A stretch of DNA of 64,000 bases, taken from assembly GCA_963693365.1 (NCBI GenBank), contig CAVNZM010000009.1, positions 2,728,001-2,792,000 of the forward strand, given 5' to 3'. The translations under genes and the position numbers were made by a program. The stretch's first letter is position 1. Every line of letters starts with the position of its first letter. The notes beneath the pieces are model-generated. The model was given only the letters and a program-made list of their open reading frames with translations, had not been told where the DNA came from and did no database searches. Of the stretch, positions 13,315 to 55,969 are shown piece after piece. Source of the stretch: Amoebidium appalachense. Its lineage: Eukaryota > Ichthyosporea.

Positions 13315-13365
13315 AGAGGGGGGAGGTTGGGGGTGGGGGGGTTGGGGGGGGGGGGGGGGGGGGGG
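13049..13365. repeat. Cluster of long G tracts
   Basis: G runs of roughly 60, 16, 16, 40 and 20 nt, with single interruptions, over about 300 bp. Confidence 0.9.
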
Positions 13366-13526
13366 AAGAGCATTAAAAATTTTGGTAGCGCATGCTCTCA
13401 CGGCCGCGGTTGAATTCATCTAGCGTGTTCTTATTTCAACGGTAGGGTTCATAAATGACGGACGGCATCTGCACACAAACACACAGTCACATTACAGCAC
13501 ACGCCGGGCACACACACACACACTGT

Positions 13527-13581
<55 letters not shown>

Positions 13582-13590
13582 CACACACGC

Positions 13591-13649
<59 letters not shown>

Positions 13650-14174
13650 TTATCCACCACACGAAAGTGCACAATCAAACCCATGAAAATGCGCATGGCC
13701 ACCGTCTGTCATAGAGCTATCACATACATGCTGCAGCAGTGCAGTAGGTGTCCACATACCCTCTGTCACAGTGTACACCAGCAGCTGACAACCACTGATC
13801 TCCGTATCATCAAATACTTTAAGTCTATTGAAGTTCAACATTGACTACCTTGCGGAAGTCACATGATATAAAGTGCTACGACATACAAAGTCGTTGCCTG
13901 TTGTGTTTTTAGTGGGCGGATGCCCTCACATGCACGTGTATGTGCGTGTGTGTGCATATGTGTATGTGTGTGTGTGAGAGAGAGAGAGTTGAAGACATTC
14001 GGGGGGGATCGGGGGGGATGGGAGTGGGCCGGTGGGTGTTGGGTGCCGGTGTTAACTTTTTAGGGGGGGGCCCGGGCGGTTGCCACCAGGGGCTGGAGGG
14101 TGAAGGGGAAGCCGGGAATTGCGATGCCATTGGGGATAACTCGCTCGGAATGGGGTGCCCCAGGGACATCAGTC

Positions 14175-14215
<41 letters not shown>

Positions 14216-14689
14216 GATAGGCTTTAATAAGTTTGTCTCATGAAAGTGCACACACCTATTACCCGTTTTTTTTTTTTAAAGCTTTTTCCCCATGGGTTGA
14301 ACAGAAATCGAACCCCCCCTCCTCCCCCCCCTGCGCCATTTGCAGCTGTGCCGGTTCTCCTTAATCCTAATGTCGATATTTTACAATCAGATTTATTCCC
14401 CTTGGCCTGCGGCTCAAACTGCCAGCGGAAAAGGATCTTTAATAGTACTGGCACCGGTACATATATGATAAATTCACGGAATCACCCAGTGGACTGGTTT
14501 CCATATTACATAGAGCGGAACACAAAATTGGTGCCATTTCTTGTTCAAGATGTGAAAATTGAATAGAAGTCGGCCAGCAAAAGTTGCAAACCTTAGGTAT
14601 ATTTTCAGTAGCTTATGTACAGCCGTCCTCATTACGGGTTTTTTGAAGCAAAGGGGGAAAAGAGCAAGAGGCAGTGAACAAAAATAAAA

Positions 14690-14771
14690 TGATGAGAGTG
14701 GGATTCGAACCCACGCCCCCGAAGAGACTGGTGCCTTAAACCAGCGCCTTAGACCGCTCGGCCATCTCACC
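14690..14771 (-). tRNA. tRNA-Leu (AAG), third copy
   Basis: Same 82-nt sequence on the minus strand. Downstream in the sense direction is ATTTTATTTT, a weak pol III terminator. Confidence 0.96.
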
Positions 14772-14981
14772 TGATGGCAGCGAGAATCTGTATTTGAAGA
14801 AACCTATATTTGATCTAGCGGATATGTGTAAACTGGATACTCTACCATCTACGGACCACTGTTCGCCCGAAACAGCATGTTGGGCAATGTATGATAGAAG
14901 GGAAATGGCATTTCTCGCTCATAATTATAAGACAAAGGACGGGAAAACAAAAAGAGAAAAAAAGAAAAAGGAAAAAAGAAG

Positions 14982-15063
14982 TGATGAGAGTGGGATTCGA
15001 ACCCACGCCCCCGAAGAGACTGGTGCCTTAAACCAGCGCCTTAGACCGCTCGGCCATCTCACC
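14982..15063 (-). tRNA. tRNA-Leu (AAG), fourth copy
   Basis: Same 82-nt sequence, minus strand, 210 bp from the third copy. A T-rich stretch (sense) follows as terminator. Confidence 0.96.
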
Positions 15064-15118
15064 TGTTGTTGAGCTTCGCCCCAAATCGCATAAGACCACT
15101 CTTGTAGCAAAGTTTTGC

Positions 15119-15156
15119 GTGGGTGGGTGGGTGGGTGGGTGGGTGGGTGGGTGGGT

Positions 15157-15235
<79 letters not shown>
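15119..15235. repeat. (GTGG)n followed by a 79-nt G homopolymer
   Basis: About nine GTGG units followed by uninterrupted G at 15157-15235, ending directly at the constant end of the element copy at 15236. Confidence 0.9.
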
Positions 15236-15237
<2 letters not shown>

Positions 15238-16020
15238 TGAATGCGTCAAAAAGTACGAAGTGCACAAGAACAAACGGATAACACGATGCAGAATGCAAGC
15301 CATACATGAAGAGTATGCATAATAAGCAGAGCCCATCCTCAGGGGAGGCCCACGTCATCCACAGTACCCAAGTTTCGACCTATTCACCTCGTTAACGAAA
15401 CCCAACTTAGATACTGTTTCACTTGAACATGGGTAGGTCACCCGTCTTGATCAGAGACGAGCAGGGTTACTTATGCAGGCAAGGGCAGTGGGAAAGGCCG
15501 GAGGTTAAAGTTGCAGCAGTAAGCAGAAGCAAGAAAAATATAGATAGGAACTCAGGAGACGGGGCTTCTAGGAAGCTCCCCCGTCGCTACCTAAGTCGAT
15601 ACTTCCCTGGCTAACATACTACACCGACTGAAAAGAATTAAGTCCCGAAGGCAGCAGAATTCGCAATCAGAGGGGAAAATATGAGATTTGACCCACGCCG
15701 CAGGGTAGTAACACGCTTACTAGGGCGGAACTTTAACGTCTTCGAACGGAAAGCTATGCCCCCGGATGTCAGCCGAAAATATGGTATCACCCATTGCTTT
15801 GGGCTTGAAAAAAGCCAAATCGATAGTCCGAGTTATGTTACGCCGGCGGGTAACATGCCGCATGGGTTCCAAGGGAGCTGTCGCCAACAGAGCGGTGTGT
15901 GCATGCGTGCGGTAACGCAATGTGTGAAGTGTGTCTATAGCTATGAGAGGGGGTATGCAGAAGTGGACAGATGAAGTGTGTGGAGAGAAAAACAGTAGGA
16001 AGAAAAGTAGACACCGGTGT
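15236..16020 (-). mobile_element. Interspersed element family A, longest copy
   Basis: Near full-length copy (about 785 bp), intergenic, between a tRNA-Leu and the 3' end of UBE3C. In sense it ends ...CTTTTTGACGCATTCAAA and runs into poly(C): the plus strand has a 79-nt G tract at 15157-15235 preceded by (GTGG)n. Almost identical to the copies at 60120 and 62947. No intact coding region; a short open stretch near 15720-15850 differs between copies mostly at non-synonymous sites. Confidence 0.85.
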
Positions 16021-16364
16021 GTGCAACCCCGCACAACATACATACACACACACACACACACACATAAATAAGCGAAGATTACAGGTAATCAACCAGAACA
16101 ACAAATGACAAGCAAAACAAAAGGCGCCCCCCCCCCCTCCCCCCCTCCCCCCCCCCCAAAAAAAAAGAGAGAGAGAGAGAAAAGGGGGAGGGGGGGGGAG
16201 GGGGTCTTAGGGATGCTGTAGAATCGTCAGATATTAGACAAATCGTACCAATACGATCATTCTCTCATGTATGAGAGAAAATTGTGACTAACGATGTGCA
16301 GAGCTGGTTAAGACCTGTTGAGTGTGCAGAGAAAATGGGAGGGGAAGGAGGAGGGGAGGGGAGG

Positions 16365-16399
<35 letters not shown>

Positions 16400-17213
16400 T
16401 GAAGTGTGTGCCGGGATATGTAACTTGAAGTGTGTGCCGGGATATGTAGGAGTTCTCAGCAACGAAAATCAAGCTCCTCAAGATGCATATTCTTGCAAGG
16501 TATTTGGGCTCCCAGGCAGACAGCCACCAAGTTTGTATACCGAACAGTCAGAGCACCGACAGCCATTAACGAGTGTGCGAAACATATACACTGTTGAACA
16601 TTAGACCAAAAACAACACTTTTTTACCATTACGGGCAATGCATCATATATTATTAGTGCTTGTCATCAAGGACAAACACTGGTGTGGGGCCGCACACCAT
16701 TTAAGGCTGTGATGACTATCATGATCACGCTGCAACCCTATACAACCTGCATCCATCTATGATAGTACCTTTCAGCAGGGAAGTTGGTTGTGTAAGAGAA
16801 ATAGATAGTTGGTGTCGGAAGTTTCTAGAGCAACGGCCCACGAAGAATTAGGGGGGGGGGGGGGGGGGGGGGGGAGGGGGGGGGGGGGGGGAGGGGGAGA
16901 GAGAGAGAAATATTATGGCAAAGCGGATGAGCAAATGTTCTTCCCAAGAACTTGATCGATCCAACCAATATGATTCATTATGATACGCGAATATACATTC
17001 ATACATGACAACCTCAACATGCATCACGGTGTCACAATGATTACAACAGGCACATGCCACAAAGTGCACGATTCATACATTGAGCGGGCAGTACCAGGCT
17101 ACCTATTTAAACAACTGCAGATTTAAGACATTACACAAACACATTACATGCCTGACATTCGAAGATTCCATCTCAATTACCCATGGTGAGTCTCGGAGAG
17201 CCATAATATTGGG
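16021..17213. other. UBE3C 3' flank
   Basis: Downstream of the UBE3C stop. Contains C/A tract at 16125-16168, G tracts at 16368-16396 and 16851-16891, and the 26-bp tandem repeat. No gene recognised. Confidence 0.5.
16397..16448. repeat. 26-bp perfect tandem duplication
   Basis: ACTTGAAGTGTGTGCCGGGA followed by TATGTA occurs twice head to tail, directly after a G tract. Confidence 0.95.
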
Positions 17214-40886
<23,673 letters not shown>

Positions 40887-41668
40887 TTTCCTACTTTCTT
40901 ATAACTCAAAATCATGTGGAGGTAACTGAAACATGGACCTAAACTTTCTATTGTCCGGCACAGTAGTTTTGGCTGCGGGAAAAAAATGGGGAAAAATTAC
41001 GTGATTGTTGCAATCTTGAGTGGCTCACGGCAACCACCTCGTTGATAGCACATGATATGTTCGAGGTGGTTATGAGAACACACACCATACGCACGCAGTA
41101 CTCCGTGCGTGGCATTCACCTCTACCGATTTTGACGTCACAGTGAGCGATCGGATTTGAAAGGGGACTGCGGCTGTCGCAGCAAATACTACTGTAGTACT
41201 GTTTTTTTCTCTAAGCCACTACTAAACACAGCAACGGGTATATTAACAAGGCTAAAAAATAGGGAAAAAATACATAAGAAAACATATCGTAATATTTGGC
41301 ACACATATTTTTAGTGATCAGTGCGAAGATCACGGGCGGTTGTGCAGCGGGGCGCTGTGTAGTCCAGCCGAGGCAAGGGATACCAGAACCACCTGGTTAG
41401 CCTAAGTGACTGCAGCAAAACTCAGAACGGGTGGGAGATACATTGCAGAGTGTGAATAAATAGCAGAATACGCAGCCTCGACACGCACACCACACTCCAC
41501 TCGCGCACTGCACATGCACTGCGCTCAGGTCACAGGAGGGCTAGTAAACGACACATATACCAGTCCGCACAGACACTGCACTTGCACTAGAGCTCAGTGC
41601 ACTTTGCCACTTTGCATCCCTCGACACGCACACTCCCACACACCACCCACCCCACACGGAAACGTACA

Positions 41669-41762
<94 letters not shown>

Positions 41763-41844
41763 CGTGGTACTACGTACACACACCGCACTCGGAAGGGGGC
41801 TACACACACACTCTCTCTCTTTCTCTCTCTCTCTCCCTCTTTCT

Positions 41845-41889
<45 letters not shown>

Positions 41890-41893
41890 TCTC

Positions 41894-41963
<70 letters not shown>

Positions 41964-42528
41964 CACACAGAAGGGGGTTCATCTCGGGATGATTGCACAT
42001 GGAAAGCCTTGCACACCATCCCTCTCCCTGTCCTCTCCCCATTCAACACCGTGACTGACACCACGTTAACATACACGCTGAGTCTCTGCATGTCACTCTC
42101 TCCCTTCCTAAAAACATATACTGCCCACCACCTTCCAGACTGAGTGGGCCCCGCGCCCCCCCGCCTCTTATAGATCTGTTTGTCTCACTCTCTGTCCCTC
42201 CCTCCCAATCCTACACACACACTGCCACCTCCTCACACGCACACACACATCACAGACTCCGCCACCGCCCCCCTCCCATCTTCACGTGAAACCTGTCTTT
42301 CTCGTTCTCTCCCTTTTTAACTTTCTCTCTCTCTTTCTCTCTCTCTCTACCCCCCCTCCCGGCCCCCCTTTTCCCTCTCCCTCTCCTCCCTCCATCCTCT
42401 CTCTCCCTCTCCCCCCCCATCATCTCTCTCTCTCTCCACACGTTGGCTAGCAACTTGTTACTCCTCCCCCCCCTTCCCCCCCCCCCCCCCCCCCCCGCCC
42501 TCTCCCTCTTTTGTCTCCTCTTTGGCTG

Positions 42529-42579
<51 letters not shown>

Positions 42580-44611
42580 CCTCCCCTCCCCCCCCCCCCC
42601 CCCCCGTTTTTTGGGGTCTCTAAATCTCCCCTAATCCATCCCTGCCCTCTCCCCCTACCCCTCCCCCCCCCCCTCCCCCCTCCCCCCTCTCCCCCTTCAA
42701 GGCTTTCTGTGAGCTCCGGGTTCTCTTTGTTCTCATCCGATCAAAAGGAACAGTGGGTATAAGAATAGCTGCGGCTGAAAGATGCAATAAATTAAGCTTT
42801 TTAAAAACATGGCCTCTCATCACTTTCACGCTGTACACACATATGGTACCTGGTAGCCTCGAGTCCCTGGAGTTATTTGCGATGACCCCCCCACACACAC
42901 ACACACACACGCGCGCGCGCACGCACACACAAAAGAAGCATGTTTTGAACCAGACGTGCTAGATGCGAGTGTACTATTTTTTCAAATGCAGCTGCCCCCT
43001 CCTACGAATCATCCATTGTGTATATCCTTGTTCTTCTCCTCCTTGCGTTCTGCTGCTCGTCCGTGTCATGGGCTGCCTATGCCGTGTCGCTTCACATGTG
43101 CAATGCCATGCTGTTTGTGCTCGCTGTTATTCTTCATATACAGACCATGTTTCTTTCCCCCCAAAGTTTTCTATCTGCAAAGGGCATCTGGCGTAGCCAA
43201 CCCATATCAACAATAATACCCGGTTTGAAGGTGCTCGCTCTTGTTAGATACTATGCCTTGTCTGGCATGCCATTCAAAACGGGCAACAAGCCATCTGCCC
43301 TCATTATTGATAACAGAAAAAACCAGAAGCCTGCACACATCGTCAAACTTATGTAGCTATGAAAGTCGGCTTCTGTCATCGGATGTTATAATAAATAAAC
43401 GAAGAGCGAAGGTGTGAAGAAAGGGTGGCCGGCCCCTATTTGCGATATTTGGCGCCAAAATCGCTTGTCCCCTCAAAAATGGGAACGTTGCCAATTCGCA
43501 AAGGTCTATCACACGCCCGCGCACAGCACCCTAGAAGCACACACTGTGGCGCACAAACACACACTCGCACTGTCACACCATATTAATAGCACAGGCCGGC
43601 AACACGCATGGGCCCTTACAAAGGGACACGTTACTCAGTAGTACCGTGTCACGCAATAACCTCCCTCCCCTTCCTCCCCTCCAGCCCCTCCCCCCCCCTC
43701 CCCTCCCACACACACACACATGCACACGTTATGGTATAGGTGTGATAAAATATAGCAGTCGCTGTCCCCCAGCGGCAATGCCTTTTGGCCGATCTGGGCA
43801 TGCACTTGACTTGGTTATGGACCTATAGCACCCATGTTCGAGCCTCTGGCTTGGGACTTGATTTTTTTAGGCAGTCTGCTCTGGCTGACCTACAATATGA
43901 TGATGTCCGGCTAGTCTACCATGACGTAGACGCCAGACTTGCTATACAAGACATGTAAACATGTACACGTTCGGGCCCCGATCATGCAGGTGAACGCGCA
44001 ACCCGTGCATTCCCCCCTCCCCCCCCCCCCCCCCCTCCCCCCCTCCCCTCCTTCCTTCCTCAGCCTCCCACCCCCCCTCAGCTCCCCCCCCCCACCCACC
44101 CACCCAAGTAAACCGACTGCTCTCTCCCTACCCCTGCCCCCCCAATTTCACGGCGACCAGTAATAAACACAGGCATAGCGATCCCTCTCGCTTGAACCCT
44201 CCTTCCCTCTATCCCTCTCTTTCCCTTTCTCTCCTACTCTTTGTGGAAAATGCTCTCTGGGGGTCTACGCTCTGCCCGAGGCTCTATCACTCGCTCTGAG
44301 AATCTTTATCCCTCTCTTTCTTTTTCTCTTTGTCTCTCTAACTTTCCATGTTGATAGGTGTAAATTTTTATGTCGCGTTTTACCTCTTTCCCTCCGGGTA
44401 TCTGCTACACTAGCTGGCAATGTGAACACTTTAGACTTTTTGTTGAATTCTGTTGGTCGTCACATTGAGTATTTATATGATTTTCACACAGTGTTCAGGT
44501 ATCTCAGTATGCACTTGTTACTGGATAACTCGTGAAGTTTTTATTGTCTTCTCAGTGTGCCGTGCATACTTGCATATCTTTCCGTCGAATAAATCCAGTC
44601 AAAAGAAAAGG

Positions 44612-44650
<39 letters not shown>

Positions 44651-45189
44651 CCGTCTCTCTCCCTCTCTCTCTCTCTCTCTCTCCCTCCCGGAGATCCCCT
44701 ACTGTGCACACTACCTGCCCTCCCCAAAAAACTAAGTGATACGGATTTGACCAATCAAATAAAGCCACAAATGGTGCGCATATCTGAGAATTGATTGGCT
44801 ACATTTTCCCGCCAAATCCTGTGCGCCACCGGCACAGACGCGCGCACACACAGACGAGTTCGAACTAAAACTTCGTGCTGAGGCCCCCAGGGAAAGTTAC
44901 AGGCAAGGGCAGTTCAAAGCCAAAATCCAACATAACTAACCTATGTAATAACAGGCTAGAAGACTCAGAAACAGCATATGTGTGTGAGGGTTTTGTTTTT
45001 CATTGTAGAGCAACAACCTTCATGCTAAGTTTCCTTGCAACCGCTAAACATCTCACTTTGGAGCAGTTCATCTTTCAGTCTCAGGAGAGCGAGCGGTTGA
45101 CAGTAATATCTAAGCACATAGGCACCCTTGCTCTCAAACGGTTCATTTCCAGTTTTTTCCACTCGACACTTTGTTTTTAGCTCATCAAG
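40887..45189. other. Divergent intergenic region between UBE3C (minus) and GINS4 (plus)
   Basis: About 4.3 kb, probably with both promoters. It has few C or G tracts between 40887 and 42470, the CA/CT microsatellites, a C-rich stretch at 44008-44150 and an A tract of about 40 nt at 44611-44648. A hydrophobic frame at 43018-43356 (113 codons) is not supported by any other evidence. No core promoter element is certain. Confidence 0.5.
41669..41962. repeat. (CA)n - (CT)n - (CA)n microsatellite cluster
   Basis: CA repeat 41669-41759, CT repeat about 41810-41893, CA repeat 41895-41960, in the UBE3C/GINS4 intergenic region. A further (CT)n lies at 42534-42577. Confidence 0.95.
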
Positions 45190-51855
<6,666 letters not shown>

Positions 51856-52023
51856 TTGTATGAATGCATTTGTGGGCCGGTGTTCTAGTTTTTCGAAAAC
51901 CCTGTCTCATCTTTTCCTACTTCTTCTGTTTTGATCATCTCTGTTGTGTGTTGTATTATCTCGTCGTTTGCGTAGTTTATCCAGCTATCAATCAATCTTT
52001 TTGTTTGGGAAGGGAGGGGCCCC

Positions 52024-52057
<34 letters not shown>

Positions 52058-52424
52058 GGTATTACTCAAAAGGTTGTGCGTTCATGATCAACACTCCCGC
52101 AACTTTAATTACGAATGTCTTGGTGGTGCGTAATTCATGTTTTTAGGCAATCCCGGAAGTTTGGCGCCAGCCGCCCTCTGGGCAACCATCGTACTGAAAC
52201 ACGTATATTATTGGTGGGAGATCGAATCCGGTTGGGTCGGAAACCGTAAGAAGAAATTAATGGGATCTCTGCTCCTACAGTACCTATATGTACCTGTGCA
52301 TCTCGCTGACGCACCTTGTATGATGCTGCCCAAAAAAAAGCATTCCATATATGAAATTAACCGATCGGTGTGGCTGCAACTGGCACGCTGTGGAGCCACC
52401 AAGCAGCATAGTCGGTGACGTTAA

Positions 52425-53102
52425 ATGGGGTTTCTTTTAGGTCGATATATGGTCACCGCTTTTTGGTGCTCGGGTCGGGCCAACTGCTGTTTGATGAGTA
52501 TCAAGCCATATCATATTGCATATATCCCATTCGGGTCTGACCCGACCCGAATACCTAAAACAAACCCCCTTGAACACTTTCACAAGATAATCACGCAATA
52601 TAACAAATGGAAAAAGATACCACACGACACTAGACCCGATGAAAGCATACACCTTGAAAAACTAAGCCTTATGTCTCGTTTTATATATACTGACCGCCTC
52701 AACCATATTGCCAAATATGGCACTCCCAAATGTATAACACCTAAATACATATTACCTTCCTGTAGAACTGGTCTTTCTCTAGCTGATGGTATTATTGATC
52801 AATTACCACGCTTTTACTGTACACGTGCTATACAGTGGAGATCTAATAAGTATAAGGTGGCATCATTTGCATGCCCAAACAACACACACACACACCAGTT
52901 TAAAAGGTCATGTATCGCCAAATGTAGTTTGATAGACCACATAATACCGCAACACACACACGTCACATTCACAACAGACACCCAGAAAGATAGCCTACCT
53001 GTAAATTACAAGATCCTTGATTTTATACTAAACACGCGTAACTACGACCTGTTTATTAGATGTATTGATTGGCTTGAGAAACACATCACTACAAAATTCT
53101 AG
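52425..53102 (+). CDS. Unrecognised intronless ORF, 225 codons
   Basis: Open frame starting at a genuine ATG (52425), with no low-complexity content except a short His-Thr stretch from CACACA. I do not recognise the product. It is rich in Ile, Lys, Asn and Thr, clearly more A+T-rich than neighbouring exons, with segments such as CRTGLSLADGIIDQLPRFYC and DFILNTRNYDLFIRCIDWLE. It lies 570 bp after GINS4 on the same strand. A (CA)n tract and then a run of about 30 A follow within 110 bp of the stop, so a retroposed gene or mobile-element fragment is possible. It could also be chance, or the last exon of something larger: TTCTTTTAG precedes it by a few codons. Confidence 0.4.
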   Translation: MGFLLGRYMVTAFWCSGRANCCLMSIKPYHIAYIPFGSDPTRIPKTNPLEHFHKIITQYNKWKKIPHDTRPDESIHLEKLSLMSRFIYTDRLNHIAKYGTPKCITPKYILPSCRTGLSLADGIIDQLPRFYCTRAIQWRSNKYKVASFACPNNTHTHQFKRSCIAKCSLIDHIIPQHTHVTFTTDTQKDSLPVNYKILDFILNTRNYDLFIRCIDWLEKHITTKF

Positions 53103-53106
53103 CGCA

Positions 53107-53147
<41 letters not shown>

Positions 53148-53178
53148 CCAGCTGATACCGAGTGTCCCAGGGGAGCCC

Positions 53179-53214
<36 letters not shown>

Positions 53215-53685
53215 GGGGAACCCCAACTAATTGATTTCTCTTTGTAGTCTTTATGGTGTCTCGTAGAGAAAGTAAACCCTGATATATAGTCATCACCCGA
53301 CATCTATGTACGTGATCATGATATACTGCTGAGGGGATATTCCGAGCAAAAACCCCCCCATACCTGAGACTGGTTTCTCTTTGCCTCGAGTAAACAGCGT
53401 AAACCCCCCTTGAACACTTCCCTGTTTATTACGTGGCTTTGACGTCAATATCATGCAACGCCGCAGCATGCGTGCCGAAATATAGACCTTAATTAGCTTT
53501 TCGTTATTTCCCTTGAATAGGTGTGCAGCCGATAATGTGTGGAAAAGGGGTGAGCTGTGTTCGCCCTGCACGACTTGCACTGTTGTATCTCTTAAATCTT
53601 TCAACGTGTTGGTGCATGCATATGTGCATGCATATGCGCAGTGACAAAGAGGGATGAGATTGCGGGGATGTGGGACACCAGTTAC

Positions 53686-53746
<61 letters not shown>

Positions 53747-54040
53747 ACACACACATCCCACCTCACCCCCTCCCCCCAACCGCCATTATGACCGGTGCCT
53801 TGCTTGTGGTGCCCTGTGTGCTTTGCAACATCTGCAGGGGGTTGTTCGTCGTGGATGATATCGAGTTAAACGTGTGTATATACACTCCGAACCCTGTAGT
53901 AATGCATATACTAGCTAGCTACGACAATCTCTCCCCCCCTCTCCGACCCCCCCCCCAGCCTCCGAAGTTCCCCTTCCACCACCAATGCCACCACCAGCAC
54001 CAGCACACACACACACACACGCGCGCGCACGCACGCACGC

Positions 54041-54105
<65 letters not shown>

Positions 54106-54638
54106 GGCAGGGTGCACCACCGCCACCACATAGGTCATCAGGGGCACTGGCAGCATTCATGAGTTAACTAATTAATGGGATGAATAACGAAAAAATTCAG
54201 GACCAATGATTGTCGCACCATCGCTCGATTAGCCAAATATAGAAATTTGGGCGGGAAGTTTTTGGGCGCCAAAAAAAAGGTTTAATGAAACAATCAAAAA
54301 AGTAGGAATATCGATACAATGTACAGGACATCAGATCGAAGAACTTCAAGGCCTGTATCCGTGGTTTATTCATCCTGTACATGTGCACACGTGCAAGCAG
54401 TGATGTGCACACGCGTGTTCAATAGTACGTAGACAGAGCGCCAATACACACAAGCTTGGCTGGTGTAGCAACAGAGACCATTGAACGTCAACTCGCACAT
54501 ATGCAAACACACGTGATGATGCATCGCAGTACGCGTACACACACACATAGTTTTAAACATCCTCCTATGCTATAATCACTATGATATGTAGCTACACGTC
54601 ACGCGCAGAGATTTAACAGCCATGCGCGCGTGCGCGCG

Positions 54639-54676
<38 letters not shown>

Positions 54677-55969
54677 CTACATCATAGTAGTATTCCATAT
54701 ACGCACACTACACTGTGGCATGTCATGATCACACAGCACCATATACACACATATACAGACATGATATACACACACAGCACTGGTACCTTTATTTCTACAA
54801 AGCTTTTTGGTTTGTTTTATTAACGCACACAAATGCACACAGACACAGCACCACATGCACACAATTCTACTCACACGTACAATTGCACGCGACAGCATAA
54901 GGTTGCACGGCGGCAGACACACACACAGAACCATAAGCACACACCTTGAGACACGGTACGCACAAAGCACCATGTGCACACAGACACACACACACAGTCA
55001 CTGAAAGCACCACAAACACACACTAACACCAAATGCAGGCGTCCATTTATCCACAACGTCTGCAGTGTGTCGGTTTTGGTTTGCTACTTGTGGACACATA
55101 ACCAACCGGGAATTTATTCAGAACTGCAATCGCAAGGGCATTGTCACCCTAATTCTGGTTGCACATACAACTTATCACATAGTTACATGTCCACATATGT
55201 GTGTGCTCACACAAAATACAAAACTTACATATATGTATACCTGCATTTACGCACAAAAGAATACATGCCCTGACTGCCGGGTACATGTGCACACACAAGT
55301 CGGGTTAAAAATCACGCCTTCGGGTACATGTGCACACACAAGTCGGGTTAAAAATCACGCCTGCGTCGCACCGTCACCTTATGGTTTCCTAAAAACACAC
55401 CCAACCATCAGCGTCATCGCCATGCACGTTTCATATACAGTTTCTAACTCATGGGTGCCCTTGCACTGATCATGCACTAAACTTCGTAATTCCTCAGGTT
55501 GGTTTACAGCCGGGTCTGGGAAAAAAATTCAACGCGCGTCGGATTTTCCTAATAATGTTAGGCATCAGAACTGATCATCCAAGTAAACAAGTAATAACCA
55601 GAGCACCAACTATACATATCTCGACAACACAAGACTATTTGAGAGTTCGAAGCACAAGCAGGAGAAAAAAATAGCTTTCAACACATCAATCTGTTCAAAG
55701 AGAAAAAAAATAGCACCCGCATATCACAATGCCAAGGGTACAAACACACCATGACCTGTTCTTGACAATAAAGTCATAACCGAACTAGTTGGGATAAAAA
55801 GTTCCAAAAAGGCACACATCTATAACAAAAGAGTCCGTAGTGAAACATCCTTCCTCCTCCCAATCATGCCTGTTATGAGCCCCTTGAACCCACCTTCCCC
55901 GCCCCTCCCCCCGCCCCCCCAAAAAAAAAACCCACAACCACAACTCTCTTTCACTTCACTCCATAGCCC
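53103..55969. other. Intergenic between the 52.4-kb ORF and the small minus-strand gene
   Basis: Holds an A tract at 53184-53212, a C tract running into (CA)n at 53690-53756, (CA)n at 54041-54102, CA-rich low-complexity sequence to 55240 and the 43-bp tandem repeat. No gene recognised. Confidence 0.5.
55278..55362. repeat. 43-bp tandem duplication
   Basis: Unit beginning CGGGTACATGTGCACACACA and ending ATCACGCCT is present twice without visible differences, in a CA-rich intergenic region. Confidence 0.95.

Larger units (their letters stand above)
11573..14280 (-). other. Possible exons of an unrecognised minus-strand gene among G/C tracts
   Basis: Three minus-strand segments look coding rather than repetitive: about 14090-14160 (VIPNGIAIPGFPFTLQPL, then GTGGCA and poly(C), the same donor-plus-C-tract layout as in the known genes), about 12940-13015 (LPKNLMNTYRNHMFDGVLIG) and about 12622-12665 (QAILRAGYECASQ with donor GTGAGT). 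I could not join them in phase or recognise a family. The rest is G/C tracts and a (CA)n block at 13530-13647. Confidence 0.25.

Noticed and set aside
1083-13419. Long frames of poly-Pro, poly-Gly, His-Thr or Val-Cys, here and throughout the window
   Set aside because: These are translations of C/G homopolymers and (CA)n/(GT)n repeats, open in several frames on both strands at once; they carry no coding signal.
15119-15156. (GTGG)n as an internal telomere remnant
   Set aside because: The unit lacks the T/A-rich part of known telomere repeats and grades into a pure G tract; a simple repeat explains it.
15720-15850. Open frame AFFKPKAMGDTIFSADIRGH shared by three long element copies
   Set aside because: Differences between copies change amino acids at most sites, so there is no sign of selection for a protein.
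43018-43356. Hydrophobic 113-codon frame that could be a membrane protein
   Set aside because: No recognisable family, no splice or promoter support, and overlapping frames are also open; not distinguishable from chance.
52137-52418. 93-codon frame upstream of the 225-codon ORF
   Set aside because: No family resemblance and unsupported by splice sites; it could be intergenic or part of a larger unknown unit.
53780-53950. Short plus-strand frame ALLVVPCVLCNICRGLFVVD
   Set aside because: Short, flanked by C and CA tracts, without acceptor/donor logic linking it to a neighbour.
55278-55362. CRISPR-like direct repeats
   Set aside because: Only two head-to-tail copies with no spacer, in a eukaryotic genome; a simple tandem duplication.
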